Of a stretch of DNA of 64,000 nucleotides, positions 35,313 to 44,291 are shown in pieces. This stretch comes from Neolewinella agarilytica. Its GTDB lineage: Bacteria; Bacteroidota; Bacteroidia; Chitinophagales; Saprospiraceae. The notes beneath the pieces are model-generated. The model did not search any database. It worked only from the letters and a program-made list of their open reading frames with translations, and was not told the origin of the DNA. The translations under genes and the position numbers were made by a program. The stretch is from positions 1-64,000 of the forward strand of contig NZ_FOFB01000028.1 of the NCBI RefSeq assembly GCF_900110645.1, read 5' to 3'. The first letter of the stretch is position 1; each line of letters starts with the position of its first letter.

Positions 35313-37307
35313 TTACTCCACCACCGGAATCCGTACCACACTAGGGTATTTTGCGGAGTGGTGGACCGCATTTCGTGCCACTACGCCCTTACTCTCATCG
35401 TAATTTCGCCCACCGGTGTTCAGGTTACGGTCGAAGCGGGGGAAGTTTGAGCTCGAGATTTCGATCCGGATGGAATGGCCGGGCTTGAAGTAATTCGCCG
35501 TTGACATCGGTGTGAGGTCGACTTTGTAGACTTTACCGTCTTCCATCCAGACTTCTTTGTCGTAGCCTTCGCGGTAGCGAACGCGCTGGATGGTTTCGTC
35601 GAGATTGTAGGCCGTGCCGTCAGGCGCAACGTCGATGAGCTTGACGGTAAAGTCGGTGTCTTTAGCATCGGAGCTGACGTAGAGGATCGTTTCAATGCTG
35701 CCGGCAATTTCGACGCCATTGGCGAAGGGCTCGGTGGTGTAGACGAGGATATCGTTGCGGGTTTCCATCACGCGCTGATCGAAGGCACCACCTTTTACGG
35801 CGTTGCCGGTACAGCAGACGTTACCACCGTAGCTGGGTACGGGGTTCATCGGGTCGTAGAAGAAAGCATCGGGCATATCCTTTTCCGGAGCTTTGGCACG
35901 CAGACGGCCGTTGCCGTGCAGGGTGTTAGCGCCACCGTCGGAGTCCAGGTAGAAAGTCTGCATTTTGGCGGCTGGCGGAGGCCAGGCCGTGCTGCTTTTC
36001 CATTCATTGCTTCCCATAACATAATATTGCACCCGCGGCCGCGCCTGCTTTTCTTCGTTCTTCAGGTGCTGGGCGAAAAAGGCTTCAATTTGCTCCTGGT
36101 AGTTCAGGCGGGCATCGCCCACGGAACGCTCCCCTACGATGGTGTTTTCCGTCGCCCGCGTGTAGGCACAGTGGAGGGTGGGCGCAATGACCAGAAACTG
36201 TTCGTCGCGCATCGCTTCCGTAGTCGCGTTCTTGCGCACGTGGTTGAACAGCGCCAGGTTCGGGCTGATCGACACATCGTACCAGCTCGTAAACCAAAAG
36301 GCCGGCACGTTAAAGGGCATATCGTCGTGGTAGAGGCCGCCCTCGAACCAGGCCTTGCTGTTCGGCGTTCGGGTCACCATTTCTTCGAAAATGCCCTTCG
36401 GTCCGTTTTGCGCCCTGATGATGTCCTGCACGGGCAATGTTTTTAAGCCATCTTCCCATTCCACGCGCGGATACTCCGGTGCCATATCGGTGAAGCGCTG
36501 GAGGCGCAGCAGGTCTTCGCGCGTCGCGGTTTTCGGTATCCGTGGCCGCATCGGGTCGTGCTGGACGCTGTAGAGCCAGGCGATAAAGAGCATCTGCGTT
36601 GCTCCGCCGCGGTACCAGTTGCCCTGCTCCTGAAACTGGCCGATTTTCCCGACACCAGCGCCGTAGCCCTGGGGTACGATGGCCTTCAGGGCGGGATGAC
36701 CGAGAGCCGCCACGGCCATCTGCCATTCGGCCGTGGAGCTACAGCCCAGCAGGCCGATGTTACCGTTGCTCCAGTCGCGGTCGGCCAGCCAGGTGAAGGC
36801 GTCGTAGCCATCGGTGGTCGGGGTGCCCAGGATGTCCCAATCCCCTTCGCTGTAGTAACGTCCGCGCTCGTTCTGCACTACGTAGGCATAACCCGCCTTC
36901 ACCCAATCCAGAGCCCGCTGGTAGGTGCGGGTGCGCTCTTCCCCGTCGACCCAGCCGTTCATCTGGTAGGGCGTCCGGCTCAGGATTACCGGTACTTTTT
37001 TGTCGGTTTTGGGGCGGTAAACGTCGGTCCGCAGCCGAATACCGTCGCGCATCGGCGCCATGTGCATTTGCTCGATGTGAGCGAGTTCGGCGAGTTCGAG
37101 GTATTCGCGACTCGACTGTGCGAATAAAGAGGTAAGGGAGGTTAAAGGGAGAAGGGTTAGGAGGAGGAAAGGAAGCAGGAGCTGAAGCCGTAGTCCCTTG
37201 CTCCCTTTTTCCATTCCCCTTTTTTTCGGGGCGCGGACGTGGTTGCCGAGCCTGCCGAATGTACAGGTGCAAAGCAGGGATAAGAGGAGCAAGGGAAGGA
37301 TACGCAT
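35313..37307 (-). CDS. Exported CocE/NonD-family hydrolase (X-Pro dipeptidyl-peptidase S15 type)
   Basis: A 664-residue serine hydrolase with the S15/CocE plan: [34 protein letters not shown], the nucleophile motif [11 protein letters not shown], a helical lid, then the C-terminal jelly-roll ([40 protein letters not shown]...[20 protein letters not shown]). It cleaves acyl or peptide bonds in the periplasm. Two hydrophobic segments lie at the N terminus: [18 protein letters not shown] from 37307, and a stronger signal peptide ([22 protein letters not shown]) that would follow a start at 37214. Either ATG could be real. Confidence 0.88.
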   Translation of the reverse strand: MRILPLLLLSLLCTCTFGRLGNHVRAPKKRGMEKGSKGLRLQLLLPFLLLTLLPLTSLTSLFAQSSREYLELAELAHIEQMHMAPMRDGIRLRTDVYRPKTDKKVPVILSRTPYQMNGWVDGEERTRTYQRALDWVKAGYAYVVQNERGRYYSEGDWDILGTPTTDGYDAFTWLADRDWSNGNIGLLGCSSTAEWQMAVAALGHPALKAIVPQGYGAGVGKIGQFQEQGNWYRGGATQMLFIAWLYSVQHDPMRPRIPKTATREDLLRLQRFTDMAPEYPRVEWEDGLKTLPVQDIIRAQNGPKGIFEEMVTRTPNSKAWFEGGLYHDDMPFNVPAFWFTSWYDVSISPNLALFNHVRKNATTEAMRDEQFLVIAPTLHCAYTRATENTIVGERSVGDARLNYQEQIEAFFAQHLKNEEKQARPRVQYYVMGSNEWKSSTAWPPPAAKMQTFYLDSDGGANTLHGNGRLRAKAPEKDMPDAFFYDPMNPVPSYGGNVCCTGNAVKGGAFDQRVMETRNDILVYTTEPFANGVEIAGSIETILYVSSDAKDTDFTVKLIDVAPDGTAYNLDETIQRVRYREGYDKEVWMEDGKVYKVDLTPMSTANYFKPGHSIRIEISSSNFPRFDRNLNTGGRNYDESKGVVARNAVHHSAKYPSVVRIPVVE

Positions 37308-37397
37308 GTTTATGGTTTTATCTTTTGGGAAGGTAGGGCCTTTTTGGAAAAAGGGGGCAAATTCCGAGGAAGAACGACGGTCAGTAAAGCTCAACCC

Positions 37398-37733
37398 CTA
37401 GCCTGTACCCCGGCGGAGTTGATTTGCATCAGGAAGCACCTTTAGCAGGGAGAAAGGTTCATTTTCCGCCACTTTACGGAGCTGCCTGGCGATGGTCGTC
37501 AGGTTCTTGTTTTTCACTTCGTAGCAAGTCGCCATCGTCTGCGCGGGCGAGCAATACTCCCGGTCCAGGTCGCACTGTTTAAACTTCAGGTCCAGGGAGT
37601 CTACGATGTAGGCCAGATCGTTCATGGTCGCTTCCGGATAAATATATCCATTCGCGTGTTGGGTGAATTCTCCGGTTTGGGCGCAGACGCAGGTGCAAAG
37701 GATTGTTAATAAAAGCAGGGTGACTAAGCGCAT
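37398..37733 (-). CDS. Small secreted protein, unknown
   Basis: 111 residues; clear signal peptide MRLVTLLLLTILCTCVCAQ. The mature ~92 residues hold three cysteines (CDLDREYCSPAQTMATC) and an otherwise helical pattern (VDSLDLKFKQ, LTTIARQLRKVAENEPFSLLKVL). No family recognised. It lies just upstream of the CocE gene on the same strand, 90 bases away, and may be co-transcribed. Confidence 0.62.
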   Translation of the reverse strand: MRLVTLLLLTILCTCVCAQTGEFTQHANGYIYPEATMNDLAYIVDSLDLKFKQCDLDREYCSPAQTMATCYEVKNKNLTTIARQLRKVAENEPFSLLKVLPDANQLRRGTG

Positions 37734-37860
37734 AGTTGGGTTTTACCTTTATAGGTGCAAAATTTTTCGTTTCGCATACGCTGCGGCAAAATTTTAACTT
37801 TAGACACGCTCACAGAGCCTCCTCCAGGCTCTTCCAACGTAACAGCACCTTTACTCCCCC

Positions 37861-38283
37861 TTAATAATATTGAATCAGGAAGCACTGCTCATTCGTAAAA
37901 GTCAATTTAAGTGTTTCACGGAATTGATCTTTGAGAGAATCTTCAAAGGTTTCATCTTTTAATAGTACATCTGCCAGATATTTAAAGGCCTTAATGTTTA
38001 GGATTCCGAAGTTCCTCTCAAAATCTTCGGGAGCATAACCAAATTCAGTTTCTAACAAATAAAGAAAATCGAAAGTCTGACGGGTATGAAAGGTTTCGAT
38101 GAGAGATTCATCATGGCCAATCACAAAGTCAATTTCTTCGGGGACATACTCTTCCCCTTCAGGAACTACGGCAAGAACATTTAACCATCCAACAGTCAAA
38201 CCTTCAATATCACTCACCTCCCGATAGCGATTGGGGTTAATCAATCGTTTTTCAACTACATATATTTCACTGAAGTACCCCAT
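37861..38283 (-). CDS. Hypothetical protein
   Basis: 140 residues without signal peptide or membrane helix, acidic, with a strand-helix pattern (GYFSEIYVVEKRLINPNRYREVSDIEGLTVGWLNVLAVVPEGEEYVPEEIDFVIGHDE...). AT-richer than the neighbouring genes, which hints at acquisition. No motif recognised; it may be an immunity- or effector-associated small protein, but nothing here proves that. Confidence 0.6.
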   Translation of the reverse strand: MGYFSEIYVVEKRLINPNRYREVSDIEGLTVGWLNVLAVVPEGEEYVPEEIDFVIGHDESLIETFHTRQTFDFLYLLETEFGYAPEDFERNFGILNIKAFKYLADVLLKDETFEDSLKDQFRETLKLTFTNEQCFLIQYY

Positions 38284-38501
38284 CTCGTTTCATTTTACTC
38301 AGGTAGAGCCCAAGGGCTGATGAGTGCCAAGTATCCCTGGTGCTCTTAATCTTTTAGAAAGGTAGCTAATTCGGTGATATTGCTCCTCATTTACGCTTCA
38401 CTACCATTCATCCATCATTAGCGACCATTCACCAGAATTCACGAGCATCCAGCGATTTCAGCCTTCATCTTTGGATCAATCAATGACCAAAACCACCCAT
38501 C

Positions 38502-38924
38502 ATGAAGTCTCGTATTTCTGCTTTGCTCTTAATTTTAGCCAGCACTTTTAGTTTACACGCTCAGCTGTATAGCAGCTTTACAATAACCGCCGAGCTCGCC
38601 GCTGCAGCGCCCCCTGACAAGGCAATTCCCTGTCAGCTACCAAGCCAGCCCGCGGCCTTCGACTTTGCTGATTTCTATAAAACGCACGTACACTACCCTC
38701 CCCTGGCTCAGGAAAACAATATTGAAGGTACCGTGGTGGTAGCCATCAGCGTTGATGATTGCGGGTGGGTGACCGAACGGCAGCTTGTTCGCAGCGTCCA
38801 TTCTTTACTCGACGAAGCAGCACTGACTGCTACCGAAAACCTGAAGTGGATGATGCCCACCGTAGAAAACGGCCAGCCCGTGGCAGGAACGCTGATGGTG
38901 CCGCTGCGTTTTCGGCTGAGGTAG
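38502..38924 (+). CDS. TonB C-terminal-like energy transducer protein
   Basis: 140 residues: signal peptide (LLLILASTFSLHAQ), then a TonB C-terminal domain, VHYPPLAQENNIEGTVVVAISVDDCGWVTERQLVRSVHSLLDEAALTATENLKWMMP...MVPLRFRL, with the conserved YP-x-A and EG-V-V-V-F-like pattern. It lacks a transmembrane anchor and a proline-rich spacer, so it is a free periplasmic TonB-like domain, common in Bacteroidota, and not a full TonB. A CATCTTTG lies about 30 bases before the ATG. Confidence 0.8.
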   Translation: MKSRISALLLILASTFSLHAQLYSSFTITAELAAAAPPDKAIPCQLPSQPAAFDFADFYKTHVHYPPLAQENNIEGTVVVAISVDDCGWVTERQLVRSVHSLLDEAALTATENLKWMMPTVENGQPVAGTLMVPLRFRLR

Positions 38925-38943
38925 GTCAGGGGCCCGGCCGTTG

Positions 38944-38951
38944 TATCTTTC
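38944..38951 (+). promoter_or_regulatory. -7-like element TATCTTTC upstream of the NUDIX gene
   Basis: Seven of eight positions fit TAnnTTTG. It directly abuts an ATG at 38952 in the NUDIX frame, which makes that codon unlikely as the start and favours the ATG at 38973. Confidence 0.5.
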
Positions 38952-38972
38952 ATGCGCTCAACAAAGTACCCG

Positions 38973-39554
38973 ATGCCGAATAGCAACATACGCAATCTTA
39001 GCCCAACCCTTTTGTCAGACAACTGGTACACCTTAAAAAAGTACCGCTTTGAATACCGTAACCGGCATGGCCAGTGGGTTGCCCAGGAGCGGGAAGCTTA
39101 TGACCGCGGCAACGGCGCGGCGATCCTGCTTTATCATCCGACGAAAAAAACTGTCATCCTCACACGGCAATTCCGGCTCCCAGCCTACGTTAACGGCAAC
39201 GAAGACGGGATGCTGATCGAGGCCTGTGCCGGACTGCTGGAAGAAGACGATCCGCTGGAATGCATCAAGAAGGAAAGTATTGAAGAAACGGGCTACCACG
39301 TCGAAAACGTCCAGAAAGTGTTCGAGGCCTACATGTCGCCCGGGTCAGTAACCGAGATTTTACACTTTTTCGTGGCAGAATACGATGAGAGCCTGAAGCA
39401 ATCTTCTGGTGGCGGGCTTGCGGAGGAACAGGAAGAGATTGAGATCCTGGAGCTTGATTTCAGCCAGGCTTTAGCCATGATCAAGACCGGAGAGATCAAG
39501 GACGCTAAAACGATTATGCTGCTCTATCATCTAGCGCTGGAAGGAGTTTTGTAA
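38973..39554 (+). CDS. nudK: NUDIX hydrolase, GDP-mannose pyrophosphatase NudK type
   Basis: 193 residues, like E. coli NudK (191). The NUDIX box is AGLLEEDDPLECIKKESIEETGY, where the EE-x-G and preceding acid residues bind Mg2+; its spacing and CIKKE-IEETGY wording match NudK, not the ADP-ribose pyrophosphatases. YMSPGSVTEILHFFVAEYD is also shared. It hydrolyses GDP-mannose to mannose-1-phosphate and GMP. The frame is open to 38952, but a -7 element ends at 38951, so the 38973 ATG is preferred. Confidence 0.85.
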   Translation: MPNSNIRNLSPTLLSDNWYTLKKYRFEYRNRHGQWVAQEREAYDRGNGAAILLYHPTKKTVILTRQFRLPAYVNGNEDGMLIEACAGLLEEDDPLECIKKESIEETGYHVENVQKVFEAYMSPGSVTEILHFFVAEYDESLKQSSGGGLAEEQEEIEILELDFSQALAMIKTGEIKDAKTIMLLYHLALEGVL

Positions 39555-39685
39555 GTATAGCGTAAAGGTCTCCGTCCCAGGTGGTTTTCAGCCAACAAAA
39601 GAAGCAAAGGGCCTGTTTACACAGACCTCCTGTCCCTGATAAATCTGGTGGCATCAGGTTTTTCAGCCATCAAACATAATCTGCT

Positions 39686-40732
39686 ATGAACAGCCGTCCT
39701 ACTGTTTATTCCATTCTGGAACTTGCCATTGTTGCGCAGGGCAACTCCATGTCGGAGACTTTTGCCAATACGCTGTCGTTGGCACAGCGGGCAGAGTCGC
39801 TGGGATACGAGCGGTTCTGGCTGGCGGAGCACCATAATTCGGATAGCGTAGGGAGCAGTTCTCCGCCTGTTCTGATCGGGCATGTGGCCGCTGGCACCAA
39901 AACGATCCGGGTAGGCTCTGGTGGCATTATGCTGCCGAACCACTCTCCGCTGGTAGTAGCGGAGCAGTTCGGGACTCTGGGAAACCTGTACCCTAACCGT
40001 ATTGATCTGGGCCTTGGCCGGGCGCCGGGCACTGATCAGGCCACGGCTCAGGCGATCCGGTCTGACTTCATGCAGGCAGCTCATTCTTTTCCGCGGGAGA
40101 TTGAAAAGATTCAGCAGTTCTTCTCTCCTGCGAACAAAAAATTCTCCGTGAGAGCGCCGGTGGCGGAGGGAGTAAATGTTCCTCTCTACGTTCTGGGTTC
40201 CAGCACGGACAGCGCTCACCTGGCGGCGGAGAAAGGTTTGCCCTATGCGTTTGCCAGTCATTTTGCGACCGCTAAACTCTTTGACGCGCTGAAGATTTAC
40301 CGGGAGGAGTTCAGCCCCTCCGCCGCCCTCAGCAGCCCCTACACTATGGCCGGGGTCAACATTGTGGTGGCCGATACGGATGAGCGGGCACAGGAGATGT
40401 TTACTTCCGTACTCCGGATGTTCATCGGTTTACTCACCGGTAACCGGCAGCCTCTGCAGCCACCGACGGCCATGACGGCCGAGCTGAACCAGGCACTGCA
40501 GCACCCCACCCTTCAGCAGATGCTGAAATACTCCTTTGTTGGCAGTAAGGAAACTGTGAAGCAGCAAGTTCGTGATTTTATCGGGCAGACAGGCGTGGAC
40601 GAGCTGATTGCCGTTACGGCCATTTATGACCACGAAGACCGCCTGCAGTCTTATACCCTTTTTGCGGAAATCATGAAGGAAATCAATGCTGCAACCGTTC
40701 CGGTTACGCAACGGGAACAAGGAGTTTGCTAA
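39686..40732 (+). CDS. LLM-class (luciferase-like) flavin-dependent oxidoreductase
   Basis: A 348-residue bacterial-luciferase-fold TIM barrel. Typical segments: SLAQRAESLGYERFWLAEHHN, PPVLIGHVAAGTKTIRVGSGGIMLPNHSPLVVAEQFGTLGNLYPNRIDLGLGRAPGTD (FMN site) and LPYAFASHFA. Such proteins use FMNH2 to oxidise small molecules; many of this subgroup (MsnO8/alkanal-type) have no known substrate. Monocistronic, preceded by ~130 bases of non-coding DNA. Confidence 0.9.
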   Translation: MNSRPTVYSILELAIVAQGNSMSETFANTLSLAQRAESLGYERFWLAEHHNSDSVGSSSPPVLIGHVAAGTKTIRVGSGGIMLPNHSPLVVAEQFGTLGNLYPNRIDLGLGRAPGTDQATAQAIRSDFMQAAHSFPREIEKIQQFFSPANKKFSVRAPVAEGVNVPLYVLGSSTDSAHLAAEKGLPYAFASHFATAKLFDALKIYREEFSPSAALSSPYTMAGVNIVVADTDERAQEMFTSVLRMFIGLLTGNRQPLQPPTAMTAELNQALQHPTLQQMLKYSFVGSKETVKQQVRDFIGQTGVDELIAVTAIYDHEDRLQSYTLFAEIMKEINAATVPVTQREQGVC

Positions 40733-40908
40733 GCACCCTACGGTGTTTATTTTTGCGGGCGTCCCGGACACAAACGCAAGGTCATAGCTCCACCTGTGCC
40801 CGGGAGCAATAAAACTCTGAAGGGCTAAGAGCGGGGCTCCCTCATTGCTTATTCACCTTTGCACCAGCACCTGCGGCCGCGCCCTTTTCTTTTTAAAGAA
40901 CAGCCCCC

Positions 40909-41904
40909 ATGACAAGTAATACCCCCACTTCTACTCCCCTTCGCTGGGGCATCATCGGTTGCGGAGACGTTACGGAAATAAAAAGCGGCCCCGCCTACCA
41001 GCAGACAGAAGGCTTTACGCTAAGTGCAGTCATGCGACGGGATGCCGAGAAAGTAAAGGACTACGCTGCACGCCATGGCGTAGAGAAATACTATACGGAC
41101 GCCGATGCGCTCATTAACGACCCCGACGTTGACGCCATCTATATCGCTACCCCGCCCGACACCCACTGCTTGTATGCCGTAAAAGTAGCCGCCGCCGGAA
41201 AAGCCTGCTGTGTGGAAAAACCCCTGGCTCCAAGCTATGCGGACAGCCTCGCCATTTACGAAGCTTTTGCTGAGCGGAACCTTCCCCTGTTTTCCGCCTA
41301 TTACCGGCGCTCCCTCCCCCGTTTCACTCAGGTAAAAACCTGGCTGGACGATCAGCAAATCGGTGACCTGCGCCATATCAACTGGCAGCTGAGTAAACCA
41401 CCCAGCGCTCAGGACCTGTCCGGGGCTGACAACTGGCGAACCGACCCGGCAGTAGCTCCGGGTGGCTATTTCGATGATCTGGCCAGTCACGGGCTTGATC
41501 TGTTTACCTTTTTCTTAGGCGACATGACGGAGGTGCACGGCATCAGCCTGAACCAACAGGGGCTGTACGGCGCAAAAGACGCTTTCTCCGCCTGCTGGCT
41601 CCACGACGATAAAATAACCGGTACGGGACACTGGAATTTTGGCAGCAGCCGATCAGAAGACCGCGTTGAAATTGTCGGCAGCAAGGGAAGCATCCAGTTT
41701 GCGATTTTCGAGGAGCAGCCTGTTGTTCTGATTCAGGGTGACAAACGGCAGGAGAAATTTATTGACCACCCTTATCACGTTCAGCTACCTCACGTAGAGA
41801 ATATGCAGCGGCAACTCCTGAGCGGTGACTACTTTCACCCCTCCACGGGCAAGACTGCCCTTCACACCAGTTGGATAATGGACAGGATATTGGGCAACAT
41901 CTAA
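40909..41904 (+). CDS. Gfo/Idh/MocA-family oxidoreductase (cytoplasmic)
   Basis: 331 residues. The Rossmann domain opens RWGIIGCGDVTEIKSGPAYQQ (GxGxx(G/A/V)), with YIATPPDTHCLYAVKVAAAGKACCVEKPLAPS carrying the catalytic-site EKP lysine, followed by the alpha/beta substrate domain with the DLASHGLDLFTFFLGD segment that includes the conserved His. It oxidises or reduces a sugar, inositol or related polyol with NAD(P). The next gene encodes a second, exported member of the same family 41 bases downstream, suggesting a two-step sugar-modification unit. The recurring 18-mer lies just upstream (40867-40884). Confidence 0.9.
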   Translation: MTSNTPTSTPLRWGIIGCGDVTEIKSGPAYQQTEGFTLSAVMRRDAEKVKDYAARHGVEKYYTDADALINDPDVDAIYIATPPDTHCLYAVKVAAAGKACCVEKPLAPSYADSLAIYEAFAERNLPLFSAYYRRSLPRFTQVKTWLDDQQIGDLRHINWQLSKPPSAQDLSGADNWRTDPAVAPGGYFDDLASHGLDLFTFFLGDMTEVHGISLNQQGLYGAKDAFSACWLHDDKITGTGHWNFGSSRSEDRVEIVGSKGSIQFAIFEEQPVVLIQGDKRQEKFIDHPYHVQLPHVENMQRQLLSGDYFHPSTGKTALHTSWIMDRILGNI

Positions 41905-41945
41905 GTCTTGTTGGTTACTTTGGCTGTCCAAACCAACGTCGAGCC

Positions 41946-43310
41946 ATGTCCACCAGAAGAAAATTCCTCCGTCGCCTCCCCGCCCTGCTGGCCGCTCCGG
42001 TGTTAAGCTCACAGGTAGCGGGTGCCACCCTGACGTTCCCGGATTTCGGCTTCGCCGCCAATGACCAGATCAACCTCGCCTGCGTCGGGCTCGGCATTCA
42101 GGGCTTCAACAACGTAAATGCCGCGCTGAAAAACCCGGGTATAAAAATGGTAGCGGCCTGTGACCTCTACACCGGTCGCCTGGAGCGGGCAAAGGAAGTG
42201 TACGGCAAGGAGCTGTACGTTACGCGAGACTATCGCGAGCTGCTCCTCCGCGAAGACATCGACGCCGTCATCGTCGCCACACCAGATCATTGGCACGATA
42301 CCATAACGATTGCAGCATTGGATGCGGGCAAACATGTTTATTGCGAGAAACCGCTGGTGCAAAGTCTGGATGAAGGCAGGGCAATTCTGGAAGCCGAAAA
42401 GCGAAACCCGGGCGTACTCATCGTCGGCAGCCAGCGGGTGAGTTCCATTTTGCTCGATAAAGCCCGCGACATCTACCGCAGCGGAGAGCTCGGTCAGCTC
42501 GTGATGATCGAGACCTACAACGATCGCTTCAGCGCCCTCGGCGCCTGGCAGTATTCCATTCCGCGGGATGCTTCGCCGGAAACCGTTGACTGGGACACCT
42601 TCCTCAAAGACACTGGTGACCTCCCCTTCGACGCAACAAGGTTCTTCCGCTGGCGAAATTACCAGGATTACGGCACCGGCGTGGGAGGAGACCTCTTCGT
42701 TCACCTCTTCTCCGGAGTGCACCGGATGTTAGACTCCGTGGGCCCCAACCGCGTCTTCGCCACTGGCGGCCTCCGCTATTGGGAAGATGGCCGCGACGTG
42801 CCCGACGTCTTCCTCGCCAACTGCGACTACGCCGAGCAGCCCGGCCACCCGGCATTCAATATGCAACTTCGGGTGAACTTCGTCGCGGGCGGCGGTGGCG
42901 GTAGCCAAACCCGCCTGATTGGCACCGAAGGGAGTCTGGAACTGGGCTACAACTCCCTCACCCTGCGGAGGAACCAACTCCCTGCCGCCCCCGGTTACGG
43001 GGGCTGGGACAGCTTCAACACCTTCCCGGAAAGCACCCGCGCTGACTTCGAAAAATGGTATAAAGCCACCTACCCTCCCGCGCCACCGGAGGTCGTTGGC
43101 CCCAATGAGTGGACCTATCGCACACCTGAAGGTTACTCCGACCATGTCCACCACTTTAACAACTGGTTTACCGCCATCCGTACCGGCGGCAAAGTAGTAG
43201 AAGATGGTGCCTTTGGCTTCCGGGCGGCGGCGCCGTCGCTACTCGCCAATGAGAGCTATTTCGGGAAGAAAGTGATGGGGTGGGATCCGGTGGGGATGCG
43301 GGTGGTGTGA
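41946..43310 (+). CDS. Gfo/Idh/MocA-family oxidoreductase, Tat-exported
   Basis: 454 residues from the ATG at 41946. STRRKFLRRLPALLAAPVLSSQVAGA is a twin-arginine signal, so the protein is folded with its cofactor and exported. The Rossmann part reads LACVGLGIQGFNNVNAAL, and HVYCEKPLVQSLDEGRAI has the EKP motif. HHFNNWFTAIRTG near the C terminus is typical of secreted members that act on surface glycans in Bacteroidota. The frame runs back to 41871, overlapping the previous gene, but only the 41946 start gives the Tat motif at the N terminus. Substrate unknown. Confidence 0.9.
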   Translation: MSTRRKFLRRLPALLAAPVLSSQVAGATLTFPDFGFAANDQINLACVGLGIQGFNNVNAALKNPGIKMVAACDLYTGRLERAKEVYGKELYVTRDYRELLLREDIDAVIVATPDHWHDTITIAALDAGKHVYCEKPLVQSLDEGRAILEAEKRNPGVLIVGSQRVSSILLDKARDIYRSGELGQLVMIETYNDRFSALGAWQYSIPRDASPETVDWDTFLKDTGDLPFDATRFFRWRNYQDYGTGVGGDLFVHLFSGVHRMLDSVGPNRVFATGGLRYWEDGRDVPDVFLANCDYAEQPGHPAFNMQLRVNFVAGGGGGSQTRLIGTEGSLELGYNSLTLRRNQLPAAPGYGGWDSFNTFPESTRADFEKWYKATYPPAPPEVVGPNEWTYRTPEGYSDHVHHFNNWFTAIRTGGKVVEDGAFGFRAAAPSLLANESYFGKKVMGWDPVGMRVV

Positions 43311-43325
43311 GAAATTTCTCTGAAG

Positions 43326-43391
43326 TCGTCGGACGAATCCTTTTTTCTGGAAGCCAGCAAAGCTGCTTTCTGGAAAAAGTTCGTCCGACGA
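43326..43391. repeat. 12-bp inverted repeat downstream of the Gfo/Idh/MocA gene
   Basis: tcgtcggacgaa (43326-43337) pairs perfectly with ttcgtccgacga (43380-43391) around a 42-base loop with a T-run. It starts 16 bases after the stop codon and may end transcription. Confidence 0.6.
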
Positions 43392-43474
43392 TTTGGGTTA
43401 CATCTTGAATGGTAAATCCTGAACCACCCGCGGCGAACGGGTGAAGCTCCGCAAGGCTCGGTGGATGGCAGGCT

Positions 43475-43502
43475 AAACCAATATCTCCTCCCGCCTGACC
43501 TT
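43475..43502. repeat. 28-bp direct repeat, left copy
   Basis: Identical over 28 bases to 44294-44321, which is the last coding stretch (KVRREEILV) plus part of the stop codon of the minus-strand 44292 gene. The two copies bracket the toxin-antitoxin pair, so this copy looks like a duplicated insertion end. Confidence 0.85.
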
Positions 43503-43566
43503 ATTTTCCTATCCCACCAGGCTGCTCAACAGATTCTTAATCTTGTTTCGTTCCTCCCCAAGAATC

Positions 43567-43980
43567 CTACTCCCTCAACTTCAAATACTGATCAGCGGTC
43601 AGCACCGGTATTTTGGAATGCTTAAAATCGGGAAGGTTTCTGGTGATGATAACGTCAGCCCCAATCTCTACTGCGGAGTAATACTGAAGTCCGTCTTCAA
43701 AATCTTTGAAGTCTGAATCGTTTAGGGCTAGCTGAACAATCTTACCGTTCAGGTCGGTGATGCTTACGATTAGCTCTAAATCTCGCAAGACTTTAATCGT
43801 CTTTTCTTTGCCTAACAACTTACGGAGTATGTAATTCATATTAGCAAATGAAAGAGAGGATACATACAGATCAACTTTCTTATTGTCGCCCAAAGTGAAG
43901 AGTGCAGCGGCAGAAGCGTATTCTGGTCTTTTAGCGAGTAAGTCTAATATGATGTTAGTATCTATAAATAGCTTCTTCAT
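43567..43980 (-). CDS. PIN-domain toxin (VapC-like ribonuclease)
   Basis: 137 residues, the normal PIN length. The metal-binding acids are visible: DTN near residue 6-8 (FIDTNIILDLLAKRPEY), an Asp in FEDGLQYYSAVEIGADVIITRN, and the final D in LPDF. PIN toxins cleave tRNA or rRNA and stop growth. Its ATG overlaps the stop codon of the antitoxin gene by 4 bases (ATGA), so the two are translated together, the antitoxin first. The pair is AT-rich compared with flanking genes and lies between 28-bp direct repeats. Confidence 0.88.
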   Translation of the reverse strand: MKKLFIDTNIILDLLAKRPEYASAAALFTLGDNKKVDLYVSSLSFANMNYILRKLLGKEKTIKVLRDLELIVSITDLNGKIVQLALNDSDFKDFEDGLQYYSAVEIGADVIITRNLPDFKHSKIPVLTADQYLKLRE

Positions 43981-44234
43981 TTGTACTTCTCCGTTAGGTA
44001 GTCCGCGTAATCGGATTTGTAGTCGATTTTCGTATCATCGTCTAAGTCAATTACTCCGACCAGCCGGCTCACTAAGGGCGAAATTACGAGTTCTCCTTCC
44101 TCTCCTTCTGTGATAGTTAGTGTGGCTAAATAATTCTCAATCATGCGAGAGAGACTGACACCATGATCCCTGGCATAACTTTTTGCCTTTTCGACCACGA
44201 GTGCATTCAGACTTAAGGTGAGTTTCTTATCCAT
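43977..44234 (-). CDS. Antitoxin, DUF6364 type
   Basis: 85 residues, matching DUF6364 antitoxins paired with PIN toxins. The N terminus MDKKLTLSLNALVVEKAKSYARDHGVSLSRMIENYL is a ribbon-helix-helix-like DNA-binding segment; the acidic C terminus (VIDLDDDTKIDYKSDYADYLTEKYK) would wrap the toxin active site. First gene of the operon. A 9-bp inverted repeat upstream (44244-44276) is a likely autoregulatory operator. Confidence 0.85.
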   Translation of the reverse strand: MDKKLTLSLNALVVEKAKSYARDHGVSLSRMIENYLATLTITEGEEGELVISPLVSRLVGVIDLDDDTKIDYKSDYADYLTEKYK

Positions 44235-44243
44235 TTCATTGCC

Positions 44244-44276
44244 TTTACGTGTAAAAATACAAATTCAACACGTAAA
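44244..44276 (-). promoter_or_regulatory. Putative antitoxin operator (9-bp inverted repeat)
   Basis: tttacgtgt (44244-44252) and acacgtaaa (44268-44276) are perfect inverted arms 15 bases apart, beginning 10 bases upstream of the antitoxin ATG. This is the expected place for binding of a ribbon-helix-helix antitoxin dimer pair. Confidence 0.6.
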
Positions 44277-44291
44277 AGTTTCGCGCGCAGC

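Noticed and set aside
28821-40884. NotI-containing GCGGCCGC stretches as cloning adaptors
   Set aside because: The same word occurs with GTCCGC variants and inside genes, so it is native sequence and not vector.
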